Assembly (NCBI GenBank): GCA_024304885.1
Contig: JALJOM010000003.1
Location: 840,110-904,109 of the forward strand
Direction of reading: 5' to 3'
Source of the DNA: Beijerinckiaceae bacterium
GTDB taxonomy: Bacteria; Pseudomonadota; Alphaproteobacteria; Rhizobiales; Beijerinckiaceae
DNA: 64,000 nucleotides
Each line of letters starts with the position of its first letter. Positions within the stretch are counted from its first letter, which is position 1. The translations under genes and the position numbers were made by a program. Below, piece after piece: positions 59,332 through 64,000 of the stretch. Under the pieces are notes generated by a model. The model was not told the DNA's origin. It did not search any database and worked only from the letters and a program-made list of their open reading frames with translations.

Positions 59332-59754
59332 CTCGCGCCTGCCTTGGCCACGACGAGCGAGTCGCGATGCCCCCGAAGCGCTCTGGTCCGCTCGGCGTCT
59401 CGCATGCCCCCGGTCTCGCACGCACGGAGCCTCGTACGCACATCCCGACCGGGCCGAAAAGTATTCATGCGAATTTTACCATCGGCGGGTCTTGTCGTAC
59501 GAGACGGCTCTGAGAGCAAATCGCGGCTCGGCATGAAACTTGTTTAGCCAACCTGACCCTAACATGGGCGTAATGCCCAGCAGCATTGCAAGATCATGCT
59601 CAAAATTTGCCGGCGACAGGTCACCGTCGCGGCGATAACGTAGTCACGTCGGAATCTGGACAGGGGACGTGTTGCGAATGCGACGCGTCGGCCGCGAGCC
59701 TTGCTCGGGGCCGATATCCTTCTCGAGAGCTCCGACGATCTGACAGGTCACGCA
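59332..59754. other. nifA upstream region
   Basis: No gene seen. It must hold the nifA promoter. No complete sigma-54 site or NifA site was found; a TGT-N10-ACG at 59670-59685 is one base short. Confidence 0.5.
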
Positions 59755-61488
<1,734 letters not shown>

Positions 61489-61535
61489 GCTTTTCCCGCC
61501 GCGCGGTCCCTTTGCACGTGCCTTTGCCGGCATCA

Positions 61536-61550
61536 TGGCATCTGTCTTGC
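61536..61550 (+). promoter_or_regulatory. Sigma-54 promoter of the ferredoxin gene
   Basis: TGGCATCTGTCTTGC has GG and GC spaced by exactly ten bases, matching TGGCAY-N5-TTGC. It is 160 bases before the ferredoxin ATG. No TGT-N10-ACA site was found upstream of it. Confidence 0.8.
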
Positions 61551-61709
61551 GTCGCAGCGCCGACAAAGCCGCTCGCGGAGGCGCTCACCAGCAATCTGAT
61601 GGGCCCGTCCTCACGTCGCGAGCCAGACCGAATTGCGGATCGCTACGTGCCGCTCGAGCCTTCGGCCTCGGGTCGGGGCGCGACCGGCTCGGTGCGAGGA
61701 GATGTTGCA

Positions 61710-61904
61710 ATGGCCTACAAGATCATCGCGTCGCAATGCACGAATTGCGGTGCCTGCGAGTTCGAATGCCCGAACCAGGCGATCTCGTTCAACGACACGA
61801 CCTATGTGATCGACCCACAGAAATGCACCGAATGCGAAGGCGACTTCGAGCATCCTCAATGCGACACGGTCTGCCCGGTCGAGAACACCTGCGTCCCGGC
61901 CTGA
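61710..61904 (+). CDS. 2[4Fe-4S] ferredoxin of nif type (FdxN-like)
   Basis: The 64-residue protein has one CxxCxxCxxxCP motif ([12 protein letters not shown]) and a second with an insert ([18 protein letters not shown]) plus NTCVP at its end. This is the pattern of nif-linked ferredoxins which deliver electrons for nitrogenase or NifB. Start ATG 61710; the frame upstream is antisense or nifA-overlapping. Confidence 0.93.
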   Translation: MAYKIIASQCTNCGACEFECPNQAISFNDTTYVIDPQKCTECEGDFEHPQCDTVCPVENTCVPA

Positions 61905-61934
61905 GCGCCGAAGGCTCGAGCGAGGCCCGTCCCT

Positions 61935-62049
61935 AGATCACGATGACTTTGGATCGAATCGATCCAAAGTCACGAAATATGATTGATTTCAAAAGTTCAG
62001 AGCTGGATGCGCAAAAGTGCGCAGCGGTTTTCCGCCCGCATCCCGCTCT
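61935..62049 (+). repeat. Intergenic repeat copy 13 (short-type R1, forward)
   Basis: GATCACGATGACTTTGG, palindrome to 61972, then AGAGCTGGATGCG...ATCCCGCTCTG with the hairpin GCGG TTTTCCGCCCGC between. It separates the ferredoxin and LRV genes. Confidence 0.9.
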
Positions 62050-62082
62050 GGCCTTTCCTCGCAATAGACGGGAAGTGATGTC

Positions 62083-62898
62083 GTGGCGTCCATCGAGTCG
62101 GAGACCCGATCCTCCAGCGCCGACGAGGCCTTGGATTGGCACGGCCACCCGATCGATTGCGACTCGTGCGTGCATCGCGCGCTGCTGGCGGTAGGCCGAT
62201 GCCGCCAAGCCTGGAGCTGCGTCGTCGACCGCCGGATCAAGCATATCGATCGCTTCCTTCGCGCGAACCCGGAGCTCGCCGACGGCTATCTGGATCATCC
62301 CTATTTCGAGCTGCGGGCCGTCGCCGTCAAATATGCCGGATTGTTCCGGATTGCACCCTTGATCCACGACCCCGAGCCCGAGGTTCGGTCGGCGTGCGTG
62401 GCGCGGCTCCCGCTCGAGCGGGTCAGGGGCCTCGCGAAGGACCCCGACCGGCGCGTCCGGATCGGCGTCGCCCTCAAGATGCAGGGCAAGGATCTTCTCG
62501 ACATGCTCGCGGACCCGGATAATCACGTCCGTGTCGTCGTCGTCCGCAAGCTCGCGCCGGACGTCGTCGCGGCGGCCATGCACGATCCCGAGCCGACGGT
62601 TCGTCGTTGGGTCGCGCGCAGACTCGTCGAGACGCGGCTCGCCGAGATGAGCCACGACCCCGAGCCCTTGGTGCGCATGGAGGTCGCCGCGCGGCTCGCC
62701 CCGGCCGCGCTGACGATCTTCGCCGAGGATCCGGATTTGCGCGTCCGTTTCACCGCGGCCGAGCGGATCCTTCCCGAGTTCCTGCACCTCTTTCTCGAGG
62801 ATGCCGATCCTGTCGTTCGCGAGATGGCCGAGAGCCGCAGCGCGGCGATCGCGGACGCGCCGGCCGCAGCCGGGCCGAACGTGCACCGCCTGTCCTGA
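62083..62898 (+). CDS. Nif-associated [4Fe-4S] leucine-rich-variant (LRV) protein
   Basis: The 271-residue protein starts at GTG 62083 (GGGAAG upstream). It opens with a small Cys domain (DCDSCVHRALLAVGRCRQAWSC: four Cys) followed by about eight 24-residue LRV-type helical repeats (e.g. LIHDPEPEVRSACVARL, AAAMHDPEPTVRRWVARRL). This combination is that of the LRV Fe-S protein first known from the Azotobacter nif region. Exact role unknown; it probably assists Fe-S transfer in nitrogenase assembly. Confidence 0.88.
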   Translation: MASIESETRSSSADEALDWHGHPIDCDSCVHRALLAVGRCRQAWSCVVDRRIKHIDRFLRANPELADGYLDHPYFELRAVAVKYAGLFRIAPLIHDPEPEVRSACVARLPLERVRGLAKDPDRRVRIGVALKMQGKDLLDMLADPDNHVRVVVVRKLAPDVVAAAMHDPEPTVRRWVARRLVETRLAEMSHDPEPLVRMEVAARLAPAALTIFAEDPDLRVRFTAAERILPEFLHLFLEDADPVVREMAESRSAAIADAPAAAGPNVHRLS

Positions 62899-63131
62899 CC
62901 TCGCCTCCGCATTACAATTCTCGACAAATCCAGTCGCATCGTCGCGATGCGACGAGATGCGCCCCGGCGGCGAGATCCCCGGTACTGAAAGAAAGCCGAC
63001 ACCGGTGCGCTCGTGACGGGCTCACGAGCGCAGGCGTGACTTTTCCGAAGGGCCTCCCGTTGGCCGGTTACCGACAATTCGGCGGGTTCAGCGGCGATGC
63101 CGGGCAAGCCTCGAGGTCGCGGCAAGATGCC
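62899..63131. other. Intergenic part before the nifB control region
   Basis: Nothing recognised before the NifA site at 63132. No gene is seen on either strand. Confidence 0.5.
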
Positions 63132-63147
63132 TGTCACGTTTGCTACA
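63132..63147. promoter_or_regulatory. NifA upstream activator site of nifB
   Basis: TGTCACGTTTGCTACA fits TGT-N10-ACA exactly, and lies about 100 bases before the sigma-54 promoter at 63246-63260, the usual distance for NifA-dependent looping. Confidence 0.88.
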
Positions 63148-63245
63148 GGCCGAAAAATGTGGGCGTCCCGCCGACGTCGGCATCACGACAGCCCGCATCC
63201 AAAAAAACTTTCCTAAAGAACAATTACTTAGAACGAGTCTGACCA

Positions 63246-63260
63246 TGGCACGCTAGTTGC
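63246..63260 (+). promoter_or_regulatory. Sigma-54 promoter of nifB
   Basis: TGGCACGCTAGTTGC is a perfect TGGCAC-N5-TTGC; GG and GC are ten bases apart. It is 119 bases before the nifB ATG. Confidence 0.92.
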
Positions 63261-63378
63261 TCCCCTATGGCCCAAGCGATTTTGCCCAGCGAGATCGCAG
63301 TCGAGCTTATCGGCGCAGGGGCGTGACGAGAGCGCGTCCTCGAGACGAATAGGTTCCAGCGCGAAGCGAGGATCGAAC

Positions 63379-64000
63379 ATGGAATTGTCAGAACGCGAGG
63401 TCGCGGAAGCGGCGATCAAGGCGGGCGCCACCAACGTCGACGACATCATGCAGAAGATGGCCGAGCACAAGGGGTGCGAGACCACGAGCGACGGCGGCAA
63501 GAAGGCGAGCTGCGGCACGGCGGCCGGCGAGAACGATCTCCCGCCCGAGATCTGGGACAAGGTCAAGAACCACCCGTGCTACAGCGAGGAAGCGCATCAC
63601 CACTACGCCCGCATGCACGTGTCGGTCGCGCCGGCCTGCAACATCCAGTGCAACTACTGCAACCGCAAGTATGATTGCGCCAACGAATCGCGTCCGGGTG
63701 TCGTCAGCGAGCGTCTGACCCCCGAGCAGGCCGCGAAGAAGGTTCTCGCCGTCGCCTCGACGATCCCGCAAATGACGGTTCTCGGCATCGCCGGCCCCGG
63801 CGATCCGCTCGCGAACCCCGAGAAGACCTTCAAGACCTTCGAGCTGATCTCGCGCACCGCGCCCGACATCAAGCTCTGCCTCTCGACGAACGGCCTGACG
63901 CTTCCCGACCACGTCGACACCATCGCGCGCTACAACGTCGATCACGTCACGATCACCGTGAACATGGTCGATCCCGAGGTCGGCGCGAAGATCTATCCGT
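63379..64000 (+). CDS. nifB: Nitrogenase cofactor biosynthesis protein NifB, 3' truncated
   Basis: About 207 codons are present before the window ends. It starts at ATG 63379 (AGCGAGGA upstream). The radical SAM motif [14 protein letters not shown] and the following [18 protein letters not shown] (given in part) are NifB marks. NifB makes the 8Fe core (NifB-co) from two [4Fe-4S] clusters with SAM. The N-terminal extension before the motif (about 80 residues) is usual. The C-terminal NifX-like part, if any, lies outside. Confidence 0.96.
   Translation, partial: MELSEREVAEAAIKAGATNVDDIMQKMAEHKGCETTSDGGKKASCGTAAGENDLPPEIWDKVKNHPCYSEEAHHHYARMHVSVAPACNIQCNYCNRKYDCANESRPGVVSERLTPEQAAKKVLAVASTIPQMTVLGIAGPGDPLANPEKTFKTFELISRTAPDIKLCLSTNGLTLPDHVDTIARYNVDHVTITVNMVDPEVGAKIYP

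Noticed and set aside
59560..59600. GG/GC spacing resembling a sigma-54 promoter before nifA (TGGGCGTAATGCCC area)
   Set aside because: The GG and GC do not fall ten bases apart with proper flanks.
59670..59685. TGT-N10-ACG upstream of nifA as a NifA site
   Set aside because: One base off the TGT-N10-ACA consensus and no sigma-54 promoter is seen downstream of it.

Overview
The window is GC-rich DNA from an alphaproteobacterium, most likely a nitrogen-fixing member of the Hyphomicrobiales (Beijerinckiaceae or Methylocystaceae type). This placement is inferred from gene content: an fdsGBACD NAD-dependent formate dehydrogenase operon with a LysR gene upstream, a serC-serA pair with a structured leader of the alphaproteobacterial kind, a cysteine-motif NifA, and the start of a nif cluster. 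No 16S gene is present to confirm it.

Left part (1-24.5 kb): a sensor kinase cut by the window edge, with a CheY-like protein and a receiver-cyclase protein; a gene-poor 1.4 kb stretch with inverted repeats; tRNA-Val(GAC); the fds operon (minus strand) and its LysR gene; serC-serA; an outer-membrane porin; pckA; a HugZ-like protein; TsaC/Sua5; an acyl-CoA dehydrogenase, enoyl-CoA hydratase and [2Fe-2S] ferredoxin.

Middle (24.5-48 kb): a compact, unfamiliar four-gene minus-strand operon (acyl carrier protein, FkbH-like protein, hexapeptide acyltransferase, deacetylase-like protein), which is the best candidate for an uncharacterised pathway. It is followed by a degraded exported protein gene, ruvC-ruvA, rplY-pth, mtgA, a prenyl synthase, RNase R with an orphan HicB, a large MFS/acyltransferase/acyl-ACP synthetase fusion, a TPR protein, a pspA-yiaA pair divergent from a TetR gene with three identical-architecture operators, argJ, mutT and two small stress or binding-fold proteins.

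Right part (48-64 kb): ybgC-tolQRAB (no pal next to it), cobalamin genes (cobO, cobQ, cbiB, cobC), a periplasmic iron-uptake operon of the Ftr type with no FTR1 permease gene, and the beginning of a nif cluster: nifA, a ferredoxin gene with a sigma-54 promoter, an Fe-S leucine-rich-variant protein, and nifB (cut by the edge) with a NifA upstream site and a sigma-54 promoter.

A family of palindromic intergenic repeats occurs at about 14 places in the window. It is built of two modules (called R1 and R2 here) in different orders and orientations, and in one case it apparently supplies the start codon of a gene.
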